From Pigmentibacter sp. JX0631 (GTDB lineage Bacteria > Bdellovibrionota_B > Oligoflexia > Silvanigrellales > Silvanigrellaceae), in contig NZ_CP123622.1 in the NCBI RefSeq assembly GCF_029873255.1, forward strand, positions 2,145,001 to 2,209,000: a DNA stretch of 64,000 nucleotides, given 5' to 3'. The position numbers and the translations under genes were made by a program. Shown here piece after piece: positions 8,819 through 17,606 of this stretch (its first letter is position 1; the number at the start of each line of letters is the position of its first letter). The notes beneath the pieces are model-generated. The model had not been told where the DNA came from. It searched no databases and worked only from the letters and a program-made list of their open reading frames with translations.

Positions 8819-9250
8819 CTAGTTACAGCTTTGCCCTGGTCCAGCTGGCATTTTGCAGCTACTACAACATCCTTCGCCACCATTTATGGATACACAAGTA
8901 GAGCAATAAGCTACTAAAATCCATCCGGCAGCGCACCATCCGCTACAGTTACAGCAAACAGCCTTTGACATTGGATTTCCCAATAATTTGTTTGGATCTT
9001 TCGGATCTTGATAGTCACTAAATAAAGTTAAACACGCGTCTAATTTTTTTGTAGTAATTTGTGAGCTATTTTTTTTTGCATTTTCAATTATCAATTTCTT
9101 ACTTTCTTTTGAGTTGACTGAGTCTAGTTTTTTTGTAATGTCACTTCCAAGAACCCATCGAAAGCATTCTTGAATTTCGGTAAAAGCAAAAGAATTTTTT
9201 TGAGCAAGAAAAAATAGTGCTATGATAATAAAAAAGTTAAAATTTTTCAT
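8819..9250 (-). CDS. Small secreted cysteine-rich protein of unknown function
   Basis: The 143-residue protein has a Sec signal peptide (Lys-Asn start, hydrophobic FFIIIALFFLA, likely cleavage after SFA near residue 22). A Lys/Ser-rich middle (40-75) is followed by a C-terminal half with about a dozen cysteines arranged in CCNCSGWC, YCSTC, GCCSSC and a final SCN. This pattern suggests a disulfide-rich or metal-binding mini-domain. A good ribosome site (AAGGAAT) precedes the ATG. I recognise no family. It lies next to the NRPS operon but behind its own promoter region, so a link is not shown. Confidence 0.65.
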   Translation of the reverse strand: MKNFNFFIIIALFFLAQKNSFAFTEIQECFRWVLGSDITKKLDSVNSKESKKLIIENAKKNSSQITTKKLDACLTLFSDYQDPKDPNKLLGNPMSKAVCCNCSGWCAAGWILVAYCSTCVSINGGEGCCSSCKMPAGPGQSCN

Positions 9251-9302
9251 ATATATTCCTTTTTATTTAAATATATATGAAATGATTAATATCTTTATTT
9301 TA

Positions 9303-9318
9303 TGTCAAATATTTGACA
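9303..9318. promoter_or_regulatory. Perfect 16-bp palindrome upstream of the cysteine-rich protein gene
   Basis: TGTCAAATATTTGACA is a perfect inverted repeat 53 bases before the start codon at 9250. Its half TTGACA also resembles a -35 element for that gene, so a bound dimeric regulator would block the promoter. Operator function is inferred. Confidence 0.4.
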
Positions 9319-9408
9319 AATAATTATTTATAATTCATTTTTCTAGGAGCAATAAATAATGATCGATTAATCCAGATCCTTCATGAATAGGAGTGTCATG
9401 ACCAGAGA

Positions 9409-9621
9409 TTATATAAGATATTTTAAATTTAACTTTTTTAATTTTTTAGGATATTCATCCAAATTAGCATAAGACAAATTACCAAAATTTTCTTTTAATA
9501 TACAGTTACCATATAATACTTCTTCTTTCGCAAAATAGATAAATATTTCGTCTTTTGTATTTGATGGAACAAGATATATTGATTTTACTTTGCCGTCTTG
9601 AAGTTGAAAATTATTTGGCAT
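9409..9621 (-). CDS. Short hypothetical protein, possibly a gene remnant
   Basis: A 70-residue frame with mixed charged and aromatic residues (VYLVPSN-like and IYFAKEE segments) and no signal peptide or known motif. No ribosome site is visible before its ATG, and the frame stays open for 15 more codons upstream to a TAA without another ATG. It may be a truncated relic of a larger protein. It lies between two secreted-protein genes on the same strand. Confidence 0.3.
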   Translation of the reverse strand: MPNNFQLQDGKVKSIYLVPSNTKDEIFIYFAKEEVLYGNCILKENFGNLSYANLDEYPKKLKKLNLKYLI

Positions 9622-9727
9622 AATTTTAGTAGGAAAAATATATAGTAGTCTAGGATAATCAGGAATTTATTTTTTAATAAAATCTAATGCTAAAAAAAGA
9701 AATGCATTTTAATTTAGAATTCAAAAG

Positions 9728-10468
9728 TTACAGTTTTTTAAGTATGCCACCATAAATTTTGCCATTTAACTTTCCATTGTTCTCAAGAATAACTGTACCA
9801 TTTCCATCTTCAAATAAAATGTCACCATTGACTGTGCTATTATCAATGTACACATATTTTTTATTGAAAAAACTGAAACTCGATTTTTTAATAATAATTT
9901 CTTTAGTTTTTGTTTTATTTGTAATTTTAACTTTGTTTGATTCGACAAATATTGCCTTATTAAATGTTGAATTTTCTGCATAAAAATATCCTTTAACATA
10001 TATTTTTCCATTTATGACAGAATTTTCTTCAAATCTAACAGCTCCATCATTTGTAAAATTATTTAATAAAACATTGTATCCTTTAAAGTTTCCACTTCCT
10101 TTATAGTCATCACAGATTAATTTTTTTGATACAAAAGTGCCAGAGTTATTAATATTTTTTATATTAATTTTATCTCCATAAAATGCTCCAGAACCATTAA
10201 ATATTTCTGCTGTTAAGTTATCAGCTGTGAAAGAACCTGAGCTATTTATGCTCTCAACGAAAACATTTTGAAAATTACTTTTACCACTATTAATATAGTT
10301 CTTTTTTATTTTTATGTTAATAAGTTTGACAGAACCTGAATGATCAATGCATTCAATTTCGGAATTACTTAACTCTATTGCTCCCAGAGAATTTATGCAA
10401 GCAAATGCAGAGCAATGCAAATAGATAAACACCAGTGCAACAATAAATTTACAATATAGATTTTTCAT
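9728..10468 (-). CDS. Secreted protein with repeated beta-strand units (adhesin- or bactofilin-like repeats)
   Basis: The 246-residue protein has a Sec signal peptide ending SAFA, with the first mature residue Cys24. The rest is a series of short strand-turn units containing N-x-SG or GSG turns (INSSGSF, FNGSGAF, INNSGTF, YKGSGNF) and ending with GKIYVKG, GDILFEDG and GKIYGG. Regular units of this kind suggest a right-handed beta-helix. The late G-x-I segments recall polymer-forming (bactofilin) repeats, but family membership is not shown. The AFAC end could be read as a weak lipobox. A promoter-containing gap of 184 bases separates it from nrdJ. Confidence 0.6.
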   Translation of the reverse strand: MKNLYCKFIVALVFIYLHCSAFACINSLGAIELSNSEIECIDHSGSVKLINIKIKKNYINSGKSNFQNVFVESINSSGSFTADNLTAEIFNGSGAFYGDKINIKNINNSGTFVSKKLICDDYKGSGNFKGYNVLLNNFTNDGAVRFEENSVINGKIYVKGYFYAENSTFNKAIFVESNKVKITNKTKTKEIIIKKSSFSFFNKKYVYIDNSTVNGDILFEDGNGTVILENNGKLNGKIYGGILKKL

Positions 10469-10652
10469 TTTTCACCTAATTAAAAAAAGTCCTCTAATTA
10501 ACTAAGAAAAAAAATATGTAATGTCAATATTATTTTTTGGATTGAAAATAAAATAAAATTAATAGAATACATTTTTAAATTTCTAAAAAAATAGATTTCT
10601 GCTTACCATAATTGAAGTAATAATTTTATCCAACTTTGTAAAGTTAAATTAT

Positions 10653-13046
10653 TTAGCAACGACTCCAGCCACAAGAATTACAAGTAATACAGCCAGCTTG
10701 ATGAATAAGAGTATCTTTTTGGCAATTAGGACAATTTTCACTAATCAATTTACTTCCTTCTGGGATATATTTTTTTAGCACCCGGCAAATTGCTTTTGCA
10801 AAGGTTGTCAAATCTCCTTCTGATTTTTGCAGTTGCTGTTCAATAAATTTTATATCAATACCGTGCCTTAAATTAAGAGAAACAAGGCGAGTGATTGCAT
10901 TTTCACAACCATTGTTTTCAAAATTTTCTTTAATATTTATTTTTTGCAATTTTTTACTTTCATTAATAATTTCTAAAAAGTAAATACCTTTTTTATTTTT
11001 AAATATTTTACCTGTTTGATGATCTTGAGAAATTATTTTTTTCTTATATACTCCGCAGAATACTTCATAAGGATTACCATCAAGTAGACCAATAAGAACT
11101 ACCCAATTTTGTGCTGCTACCTTTATATAATGGATATCACAATCAAGTAGTTCTGGTCTTTTAAAGGTCGCAAATTTAGATATTTTACTTTGATTAGAAG
11201 AATCAATATTATTTAATACTCCTTCTCTACTTTTATCTCGATATACTGTAACGGACTTCAAATTTTTTTCCCAAGCATTAAAATAGATATTTTTTACATC
11301 ATCAATGGTAGCAGTACTAGGTAAGTTATAAGTAACTGAAATACCACTATCAATATATTTATAAATTTCTGCTAATAAGTTTATTTTATCTATAGAATTT
11401 ATATTTTTCTCAGGAATTTTATCCCATGCTGCAAAAACCCATTCTTCTGATTTTATAAGTTCATCAATATTTTCTTTAGTTGGTTCAATATTTTTTCTTT
11501 TTAATTCATTTAAAACACAATTATCATAAATAAAGTGAGATCTATATTCACCTGTTAAAACACGTTCTTTTCTTTCATGATAAGGAGCAAATGCGGGTTC
11601 GCAGCCACTACCTCCAGCGCTTACAACCATTGATAAAGTACCAGTGGGAGCTATTGAAAGGCAACATACGTGCCGCATTGAAGAAAAATCACTTTCTTTT
11701 AGATTTGTTAATTTAATAAGTCTTTGAATAAAAGGACTTTTTAAAAACCACTGTGACGAGAATTCAGTGAAATTTCCACGTTCTTTACCTAAATTAATTG
11801 AAGTTCTGTAAGCTGTTTCGGAAAAAACACGCATTATATTAGAAACTATTTCTATACTTTCTTTTGAACAATATCTTACTTTATTTTTTATAAACCAATC
11901 ATAAAGTCCTGTGAAACCGAGACCAATTCTAGTCATAGATTTTAATTTATCACGTTGAACAGGATGCGGTGATCTATTTTCATTATATTCTGCTAAAATA
12001 ACATTATCTAAAAATCTAATTCCAAATTCAACTCTTTCTATTAACCAGTCTTCCCATTTCTCACTATATAAAGGCATGTTGTAAAAATTTATTGAAGACA
12101 AGACACAAGTATTATATGGATCTAACTTTTGTTCAGAGCATCCATTAGTTGAAACAATGTGATATTTTTTATTTGGGTGATAGTTACTATTAGACCAATA
12201 TTCGCTTGAATCCCAAAATTCTATTCCTGGCTCTCCTGTTTTCCAGGCTTGAAGTGCAATTTGATTGAATAAATCATTTGCTAAAACTGATTTTTGAATT
12301 GAAATTTCTGGGCCTGGAGAATTATCTAGTAATATTCTTTTTCCTACTTTAATTTTTTGATTTTTCCTTTCCCAAATTAAATTTATCTTTTTATTTTCTG
12401 CAACTGCGTCCATAAATTCATTATCAACTTTTACAGAAATATTTTGGGAAGAAAGTTTTGTAATATCGGATTTACAAGAAATAAATTCGGGGCTATCAGG
12501 ATGATAAATCCAAATATCTGGTTTAGTGGCTCCTCTTCTATTTTCTGCTCCTATAATTTGCATCGCTGAATCATATACTGTGAGAAAACTTACAGCACCT
12601 GTGCTTGTTTTTGCGCAATTATTAGTTTGTGCGCCTCTTGGTCTTAAACCTGAGATATCAATGCCGTTACCTTGGCCATATGATGCAATTCTACTCCAAT
12701 TTTTTAGTGATTCGCCAAAAATGTCTTCAATAGAATCATTAACTGGTTCTTGAGTTGTGCAATTTACAAAAGAAACTTTACGATTAATATTACCCGCTCC
12801 ACGCCATATGCCTCCAGCAGGGCTAAAATCTTTTTTGCAAATATATTCTATAGTTTTATTTTTCATAATAGAATAATATTTTGTGTCGTATTTATTAACT
12901 TCATGAGCGACTCTTTCGATCGCCTCTTGAAAAGTTTCTTTTTCCACTTTTCCAGTTTTTTCAATAATTTTATCATGACAATATTTGGCTTCAATAATAT
13001 TTTTATAAATATCAGAAGAAAATTCATATTTTAAAGTTTTATTCAT
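10653..13046 (-). CDS. nrdJ: Adenosylcobalamin-dependent (class II) ribonucleotide reductase
   Basis: The 797-residue protein has the class II RNR order: a first active-site Cys in VNCTTQEP, CAKTSTGAVS, the thiyl-radical finger loop TNGCSEQ (N-x-C-x-E) followed by YNTCVLSSINF, the phosphate-binding APTGTLS, LPSTATIDDV and VYRDKSREG. The C-terminus is a zinc-ribbon with CPNCQ and CNSCGWSRC, as in NrdJ. It reduces ribonucleotides to deoxyribonucleotides using B12 to make the radical, without oxygen. It follows the YciA gene by about 90 bases on the same strand, behind a cobalamin riboswitch, so it is probably under direct B12 control. The smaller N-x-C-x-E context (SEQ rather than GEQ) is a family variant. 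Confidence 0.92.
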   Translation of the reverse strand: MNKTLKYEFSSDIYKNIIEAKYCHDKIIEKTGKVEKETFQEAIERVAHEVNKYDTKYYSIMKNKTIEYICKKDFSPAGGIWRGAGNINRKVSFVNCTTQEPVNDSIEDIFGESLKNWSRIASYGQGNGIDISGLRPRGAQTNNCAKTSTGAVSFLTVYDSAMQIIGAENRRGATKPDIWIYHPDSPEFISCKSDITKLSSQNISVKVDNEFMDAVAENKKINLIWERKNQKIKVGKRILLDNSPGPEISIQKSVLANDLFNQIALQAWKTGEPGIEFWDSSEYWSNSNYHPNKKYHIVSTNGCSEQKLDPYNTCVLSSINFYNMPLYSEKWEDWLIERVEFGIRFLDNVILAEYNENRSPHPVQRDKLKSMTRIGLGFTGLYDWFIKNKVRYCSKESIEIVSNIMRVFSETAYRTSINLGKERGNFTEFSSQWFLKSPFIQRLIKLTNLKESDFSSMRHVCCLSIAPTGTLSMVVSAGGSGCEPAFAPYHERKERVLTGEYRSHFIYDNCVLNELKRKNIEPTKENIDELIKSEEWVFAAWDKIPEKNINSIDKINLLAEIYKYIDSGISVTYNLPSTATIDDVKNIYFNAWEKNLKSVTVYRDKSREGVLNNIDSSNQSKISKFATFKRPELLDCDIHYIKVAAQNWVVLIGLLDGNPYEVFCGVYKKKIISQDHQTGKIFKNKKGIYFLEIINESKKLQKINIKENFENNGCENAITRLVSLNLRHGIDIKFIEQQLQKSEGDLTTFAKAICRVLKKYIPEGSKLISENCPNCQKDTLIHQAGCITCNSCGWSRC

Positions 13047-13137
13047 AGCCTGCTTCTTTTAAAAAAATTCCTTCCGAGCAGTTTAGTATTTAAATTGCTC
13101 AAATTTATTTTAGATTAAATTATTAAATTTTGAAACT

Positions 13138-13533
13138 TTAAATTACTGGAGTCGTTTTACCTTTTTCATCGATAGCAACCATTGTAAAAATACCACTAAC
13201 TGCAACTTCCCTTTTATTTGTATACATTTGTTCAACATAAATTTTAACTTCAACTTTTACACTTTTTGTTCCAACATAAGTAACAATTCCATAAATATCA
13301 GCAAAAGTTCCAGCTGGTATTGGTTTTTGAAAATCAGTTTTATCTAAAGAAACAGTAACCATTTTTTTTCTTGAAAAACGAGTTGCAGTGATAAAAGCAA
13401 CTTCATCCATCCAGTTTAATGCAGTTCCTCCAAATAAAGTATTATAATGATTAGTTGTGTCGGGAAATACGCATTTTATCATCCTTGTTTCTGAAAAATG
13501 TATTCTTTCTTGAATGTCATCAGAATAATTCAT
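13138..13533 (-). CDS. yciA: YciA-family acyl-CoA thioesterase (hotdog fold)
   Basis: The 131-residue protein has the hotdog thioesterase signature: PDTTNHYNTLFGGTALNWMDEVAFITA with the catalytic Asp in the helix, then SLDKTDFQKPIPAG. Length equals YciA. It hydrolyses acyl-CoAs in the cytosol. The ATG follows an AGAGG ribosome site that can pair with an upstream CTCT, directly after the cobalamin riboswitch, making this the first gene of a riboswitch-led unit with nrdJ. Why a thioesterase would be B12-controlled is unclear; it may simply be carried in the operon. Confidence 0.88.
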   Translation of the reverse strand: MNYSDDIQERIHFSETRMIKCVFPDTTNHYNTLFGGTALNWMDEVAFITATRFSRKKMVTVSLDKTDFQKPIPAGTFADIYGIVTYVGTKSVKVEVKIYVEQMYTNKREVAVSGIFTMVAIDEKGKTTPVI

Positions 13534-13540
13534 GTGTTAC

Positions 13541-13556
13541 CTCTTGCTCGAGAGAA
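13541..13556 (-). promoter_or_regulatory. Hairpin that can hide the yciA ribosome-binding site (riboswitch expression platform)
   Basis: On the minus strand CTCT-CGAGCA-AGAG can fold so that the AGAGG ribosome site before the ATG at 13533 is paired. No terminator lies between riboswitch and gene, so control of translation initiation is the likely mode. Inferred from pairing only. Confidence 0.4.
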
Positions 13557-13561
13557 AATAA

Positions 13562-13665
13562 AAATAGGTATTCGGACTTTCATTTATTTTGATTACCGTT
13601 GCGGCACAGTGTTGGATTTTCACCAAGCTTCCCCTATTTGGAAAAGATACTCACATTTAAGGCGT
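13562..13665 (-). promoter_or_regulatory. Cobalamin (B12) riboswitch
   Basis: Read on the minus strand, the region contains the conserved cobalamin aptamer core: AATAGGGGAAGCTTGGTG, then AAAATCC, then the B12-box-like GCCGCAACGGTAAT, and later GAAAGTCCGAATACC. The flanking AAATAGG and CCTATTT can close a stem. It ends about 30 bases before the yciA start, so it heads the yciA-nrdJ unit. Aptamer class is known from these conserved blocks; the direction of control is not. Confidence 0.9.
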
Positions 13666-13759
13666 GAAGCAATTTTATTTTCAAAATTAATTGTTTTTTT
13701 GTTTATATTTAAGCAAAAATATTACCGTTTTATCAATTTTAAATATCAATACCTTATGA

Positions 13760-14881
13760 TTAATGTGGTAAATTTCTTTGATTTATTATTAATAAAATAT
13801 GCGTAAAAACATTATTAGGATCAATTTCTTTTAAACATTTTAAATTTTTAAATCTACAATTACTTTTTTTACCATGTCTACTGCATGGACTGCAATTTAA
13901 ATTTAAATATTCAAATTTGATATCTTTACTTAATGGTACGAAACCAAATTGTGGTGAAGTAGCACCAAAAATTACGGTACCTGGTACATTAAAATTATCG
14001 GCAGCATGTGCAGCAAAAGAATCATTAGTTACAACAAATTTAGCATTCGCAATAATATCTAAAGTTTCAGATAATTCTGTTTTACTAACCATATTTATGA
14101 CTCTACTAGATTTAGGAAAGTCAAGATATTCCCCTAAGTATTGTTCATTTATGGATCCGCATAATATTATAGATAAATTAGTTTCGTTTTTTATTTTTTC
14201 AATTAAAAAACGAAAGTTTTCTTTTGGCCACATTTTAATAAAGCTACTCGCACCAGGGAAAAGGCAAATATATTGCATTTCTTTTGGAAAAAAATAATTA
14301 GCAGGTAAAAAAGGTGAAAAATTATATGTATCTAAAAAGTTTTCTTGATCATTTAAAATAATTTTTTGTAAAAGATTTTTTTGCAAGCTTTTTATTCTGA
14401 TAAAATTTTTAGGTACAAGTCCAGTTTTTTGTTTGAAATAAAAGAAAGATAATAGAACCAAAAGTATTCTATAAAATGAATATTTTTCTATGATATATTT
14501 TTTCTCTAATCCAATATTTAATTTTTCTTTTAGGTATTTAAATACTCTTTTACTTCTATTTGTGTTTTGTAAATCAATATATATTGCATTAGAAATTGTT
14601 TTTATTGATAAAATATAGGATAGAAAGTTTTCTGGAAGAACTTCTTTGCCTTGTAAAAAGAAGGATGGAGTTTTATTTTTTTCGAAACAAATAAATGCCT
14701 GCAAGTTTTTAATTTTTAATGCGATATCTTTGTTACTAGGAGAAGTTATAAAAACTGGAAAATAATTATTTTCTATTAAACAAAATACGCTGTTTGCAGC
14801 AATTAAAACATCGCCTATAGCACTTAATCTAGTTAAAAAAACAAGTCTATTGTATTGATTAATTTTATTCATGGGAACCAT
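13760..14881 (-). CDS. Glycosyltransferase family 9 protein (heptosyltransferase-like)
   Basis: The protein shows the GT9 layout: an N-terminal LSAIGDVLIA loop, a middle LFPGASSFIKMWPKENF segment that binds the sugar nucleotide, and a C-terminal VTNDSFAAHAADNFNVPGTVIFGAT segment. It is about 373 residues, usual for the family. GT9 enzymes add heptose to inner-core LPS on the cytosolic face; the exact acceptor is unknown. A Cys/Lys-rich tail (CSPCSRHGKKSNCRF) is typical of some members. The start overlaps the end of the upstream membrane protein gene by 17 bases; ATG 14872 is an alternative. No other LPS core genes are next to it. Confidence 0.82.
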   Translation of the reverse strand: MVPMNKINQYNRLVFLTRLSAIGDVLIAANSVFCLIENNYFPVFITSPSNKDIALKIKNLQAFICFEKNKTPSFFLQGKEVLPENFLSYILSIKTISNAIYIDLQNTNRSKRVFKYLKEKLNIGLEKKYIIEKYSFYRILLVLLSFFYFKQKTGLVPKNFIRIKSLQKNLLQKIILNDQENFLDTYNFSPFLPANYFFPKEMQYICLFPGASSFIKMWPKENFRFLIEKIKNETNLSIILCGSINEQYLGEYLDFPKSSRVINMVSKTELSETLDIIANAKFVVTNDSFAAHAADNFNVPGTVIFGATSPQFGFVPLSKDIKFEYLNLNCSPCSRHGKKSNCRFKNLKCLKEIDPNNVFTHILLIINQRNLPH

Positions 14882-15377
14882 TTTTCTTCAAGTATCTAAA
14901 TAAAAATAAGCTTGACCAAATAAACATTGCTAAAATATACAGTCCTCCACCAGTTGCAGAAATAGCCGTAGCATATGATATTTTTCCTATTTGATCTGGA
15001 TTAAATGCTTCTAGAATAAGGCCAGTGCCAAATATTGGTATTGATGTAAGAAAGGTAATTATAATAATTTTTAACAATTTTTTAGAAAAGTAAGGAAGAA
15101 TAATATTTAGAGACAATCCGAGTAAAATAGCACTATAACCCATTACATTCATATGGGCATGAGCTGATTTTAACAAGGTTCTTTGGTTTTGCATAAATTC
15201 GGAAGTTGGAATTTGACTAATTGTAATTTGCTGAATTAAAACAGCTAAAATGCTGCCAAAAATACTCCAAGCTGCAATCCAAAAAAAACCTAAGCCTATT
15301 AAAAGAAATTTGTATTTTTGCAAAATCTTCCCTTCGTGATGTTTAGCAAAAAAGTAGAGCAAATTTGATATTTGCAT
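14865..15377 (-). CDS. Small integral membrane protein with AHAHMN motif (haem-copper-oxidase-subunit-I-like)
   Basis: The 170-residue protein has about four to five membrane helices. An SAHAHMNVMGYSAILLG segment near residues 71-87 resembles the His-containing helix of single-domain relatives of oxidase subunit I (NorB/cbb3-like), so haem binding is possible. The rest carries GTGLILEAFNP and a C-terminal helix followed by RYLKKNGSHE. No catalytic set of His residues is visible, so an oxidase function is not claimed. It overlaps the GT9 gene by 17 bases and is probably co-transcribed with it. Confidence 0.55.
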   Translation of the reverse strand: MQISNLLYFFAKHHEGKILQKYKFLLIGLGFFWIAAWSIFGSILAVLIQQITISQIPTSEFMQNQRTLLKSAHAHMNVMGYSAILLGLSLNIILPYFSKKLLKIIIITFLTSIPIFGTGLILEAFNPDQIGKISYATAISATGGGLYILAMFIWSSLFLFRYLKKNGSHE

Positions 15378-15503
15378 TAATTTTAATTTACTATGTATTA
15401 AATGACTTTACATCTTCTTTGCCTAAGGTTTAATTCTTAGCAACACTCTTCATGTATCTTAATTTGGAGAACATGAAAATAAGGAAAGAAATGGTATAAT
15501 TAA

Positions 15504-16289
15504 ATGCATCTACGGTTAGAAAGTTTTGATGGTCCTCTTGATCTTCTTTTGCATCTAATAAAGGCGCAAGAGTTGAACATCTTTAATATTCCTATCGCAA
15601 TGATCACTGAACAATATCTTGGTTTTTTAAAACAAGTTCCAGAACTGGATTTTCTCACAGCAGGTGAATATTTGGCTATGGCTGCACAACTGATTGAAAT
15701 AAAGGCAAATTTATTAGTGCCAGTTTTGCAAAATAAGTCTCAATCTGAAGCAGAAAATTTGGCTCAAGTAGCTGAAGAAGATCCTAGAAAAGATTTGGTT
15801 CAACAATTGCTCGAATTTGAGGCATATAAAAAAGCTTCAGAAGTTTTACAGCAATTGAATACTATAGCGCAAGAACATTTTCCAACGGCAGAACACAAAA
15901 GACGTGAAGAAGAGTTTTCGGTTTTTGAGCATCCAATTAAAGGCAATCCTTTCGACCTTATTATAGCGTTTGAAAAAGTTTTATTAAAGTTTACAAATAA
16001 ATCTACTCCTAAAGTTATTGTCCGGGCTCAAAAAATCACAATTCAACAAAAAATGGAATTTATCAAACAGAAATTATCTGAAAGTGATTCTGTAACTTTA
16101 AAATTTCTATTTAGCGAGTGCTTGTCGAGATATGAATTGATTGTGTTAATTATGGCTCTTTTAGAATTATGTAAAGCTAATCATGTGAATGTTTTGCAAA
16201 CATCTATGTTTGCGGACATAGAAATTTCAAAAGGTTTAAAATTTTTTGATGATGCTTCTACTCTTCAAGAAACTGAAGAGTTGACTTGA
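15504..16289 (+). CDS. scpA: Segregation and condensation protein A
   Basis: The 261-residue protein starts RLESFDGPLDLLLHLIKAQELNIFNIPI, the diagnostic N-terminus of ScpA, followed by AAQLIEIKANLLVP, and ends with the winged-helix kleisin part (VLIMALLELCKANHVNV). ScpA bridges the SMC heads and works with ScpB in chromosome condensation. The partner scpB is in this window but about 44 kb away and on the other strand. The ribosome site is weak; an in-frame TAA just upstream fixes 15504 as the first ATG. Its end overlaps the convergent hypothetical gene by 32 bases. Confidence 0.93.
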   Translation: MHLRLESFDGPLDLLLHLIKAQELNIFNIPIAMITEQYLGFLKQVPELDFLTAGEYLAMAAQLIEIKANLLVPVLQNKSQSEAENLAQVAEEDPRKDLVQQLLEFEAYKKASEVLQQLNTIAQEHFPTAEHKRREEEFSVFEHPIKGNPFDLIIAFEKVLLKFTNKSTPKVIVRAQKITIQQKMEFIKQKLSESDSVTLKFLFSECLSRYELIVLIMALLELCKANHVNVLQTSMFADIEISKGLKFFDDASTLQETEELT

Positions 16290-17304
16290 CATATTCTCGA
16301 TATGCTACACTTAAAGGATATTCTGTATCATTTAAGCGCATTTCTAGTCGAGCACGTGTAATATTTTCTTTACTTATTGCTTGATTTAAATTATGAATTT
16401 CTTCATCAATTAAGTCATTAAATGATATTTTATTACTGTTTTGTTCTGTCATTTTCTTTTGCAAGCTTTTAATATTTAATGAATCTTCATTTTTTCTAGA
16501 TAATTGATGTCCTAATCTTTCTATAAAAACCTGATTTTCATAAAATTTTTCATTTACTTGAATTTCTTGTTTTGCTTTTTCATGGTTTAAAACAATTATT
16601 TTTAAAAGCTTCGCTAAAAATATACTTTTTTCATATGTTTCATCAGTAGAATAATTCATCAAATTTTCTTTTAGCAAAATTAAATTAAAGCGAAATTTTT
16701 CATCTTTTAAATTTAAAAAATAAAAATATGCATTTGCAATAGTTTCTAGTTTATTTAAAATAAGATAAAAACCAGCATTTATGGTATCTTCTTGCCAGTA
16801 TGTCAATGGCGCAAATAAATCTTCTTTTCTGAGTGCTAAATTAGAAAATATAATTTTGTTTATTTCTAAAAAAATGTAGTCTAAATTGAAATCTAAATTT
16901 ATTTCTTTTTCTATTTGTTCAATAAACATTAAGGCTCTAGAACACTTTACCGTTGCGGAAGGAATTTCATTAATATTATTGATACCTTTTTTAGCATTGT
17001 GAATGAGAATTTTTTTTATTTCTTTTAAAAGTGCACAATATTGATTATAAAAATCTTTGAACATTAAAAAGCTTGTATACTGTCTAGCTAATGGAATTCC
17101 TAAAGCAAAATCGAATTCTTTTATAATTTCTTTGTAGGCAATATCACCCCTATTTTTTTGCTGAGTTTGTTCTAAGTGAATAAAATCAATAAATTGGGAT
17201 TCGCCTCCATCTATAAGGCAATATGATGTTTTTACGATGAACTGCAGACATTCCTGATATGGATTGAAATTTATGAATTGATTTGGATTTTCTTTGTTGA
17301 CCAC
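16258..17304 (-). CDS. Hypothetical helical cytosolic protein
   Basis: The 348-residue protein has no signal peptide or membrane helix and reads as all-helical with long Lys/Glu/Leu segments. No motif or family is recognised. The C-terminal part (about 270-348) is charged and ends YREYVKSTLQFLEE. It overlaps the 3' end of scpA tail to tail by 32 bases. It starts with ATG about 300 bases from rplM and is divergent from it. Confidence 0.6.
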   Translation of the reverse strand: MVNKENPNQFINFNPYQECLQFIVKTSYCLIDGGESQFIDFIHLEQTQQKNRGDIAYKEIIKEFDFALGIPLARQYTSFLMFKDFYNQYCALLKEIKKILIHNAKKGINNINEIPSATVKCSRALMFIEQIEKEINLDFNLDYIFLEINKIIFSNLALRKEDLFAPLTYWQEDTINAGFYLILNKLETIANAYFYFLNLKDEKFRFNLILLKENLMNYSTDETYEKSIFLAKLLKIIVLNHEKAKQEIQVNEKFYENQVFIERLGHQLSRKNEDSLNIKSLQKKMTEQNSNKISFNDLIDEEIHNLNQAISKENITRARLEMRLNDTEYPLSVAYREYVKSTLQFLEE

Positions 17305-17606
17305 GATGAATCTTCCCGTTATAAAGCAAAATCTGCGGCAAATTTTTGCGCGAAGAGTCCTGCTAGTGTTAAGTTATTAATCATACAGCACTATTCTACT
17401 CTTAATGCTAAATTGTGTCACTGCTTCTGAAGGAACTCCACGCCTTTTTGTGTGGTGGCATAAGCGGTTGAAATTGTTATTTTTTATTTGTATGCGTTGT
17501 GACAACGCCCAAGACAAGTAAGTTAAGCAACAAAAAGATACTCGCAGAAATAACGTAACTTGTTGAATTTATTAGTTAAATTCTTAATTGTTAGTGGAGA
17601 TTAGAA
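17305..17606. other. rplM leader and promoter region
   Basis: The 302 bases hold no coding frame. They contain a small hairpin CCACGC-CTTTTT-GTGTGG around 17436-17455, the rplM promoter, and a second hairpin GCGTTG-TGA-CAACGC at 17494-17508 close to the expected transcript start. A GGAG ribosome site lies just before the rplM ATG. Confidence 0.5.
17468..17496 (+). promoter_or_regulatory. Probable sigma-70 promoter of rplM-rpsI
   Basis: TTGAAA at 17468-17473 and TATGCG at 17491-17496 are 17 bases apart and point to rplM. The perfect hairpin at 17494-17508 lies at or just after the start site and could be part of ribosomal-protein autoregulation; this is inference. Confidence 0.45.

Noticed and set aside
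9766-10011. 81-residue frame on the same strand as the strand-turn repeat protein
   Set aside because: It is an out-of-frame shadow; the longer frame has a signal peptide and regular repeats.
13498-13806. 102-residue plus-strand frame between yciA and the GT9 gene
   Set aside because: It runs across the cobalamin riboswitch and yciA start in antisense and has no protein features.
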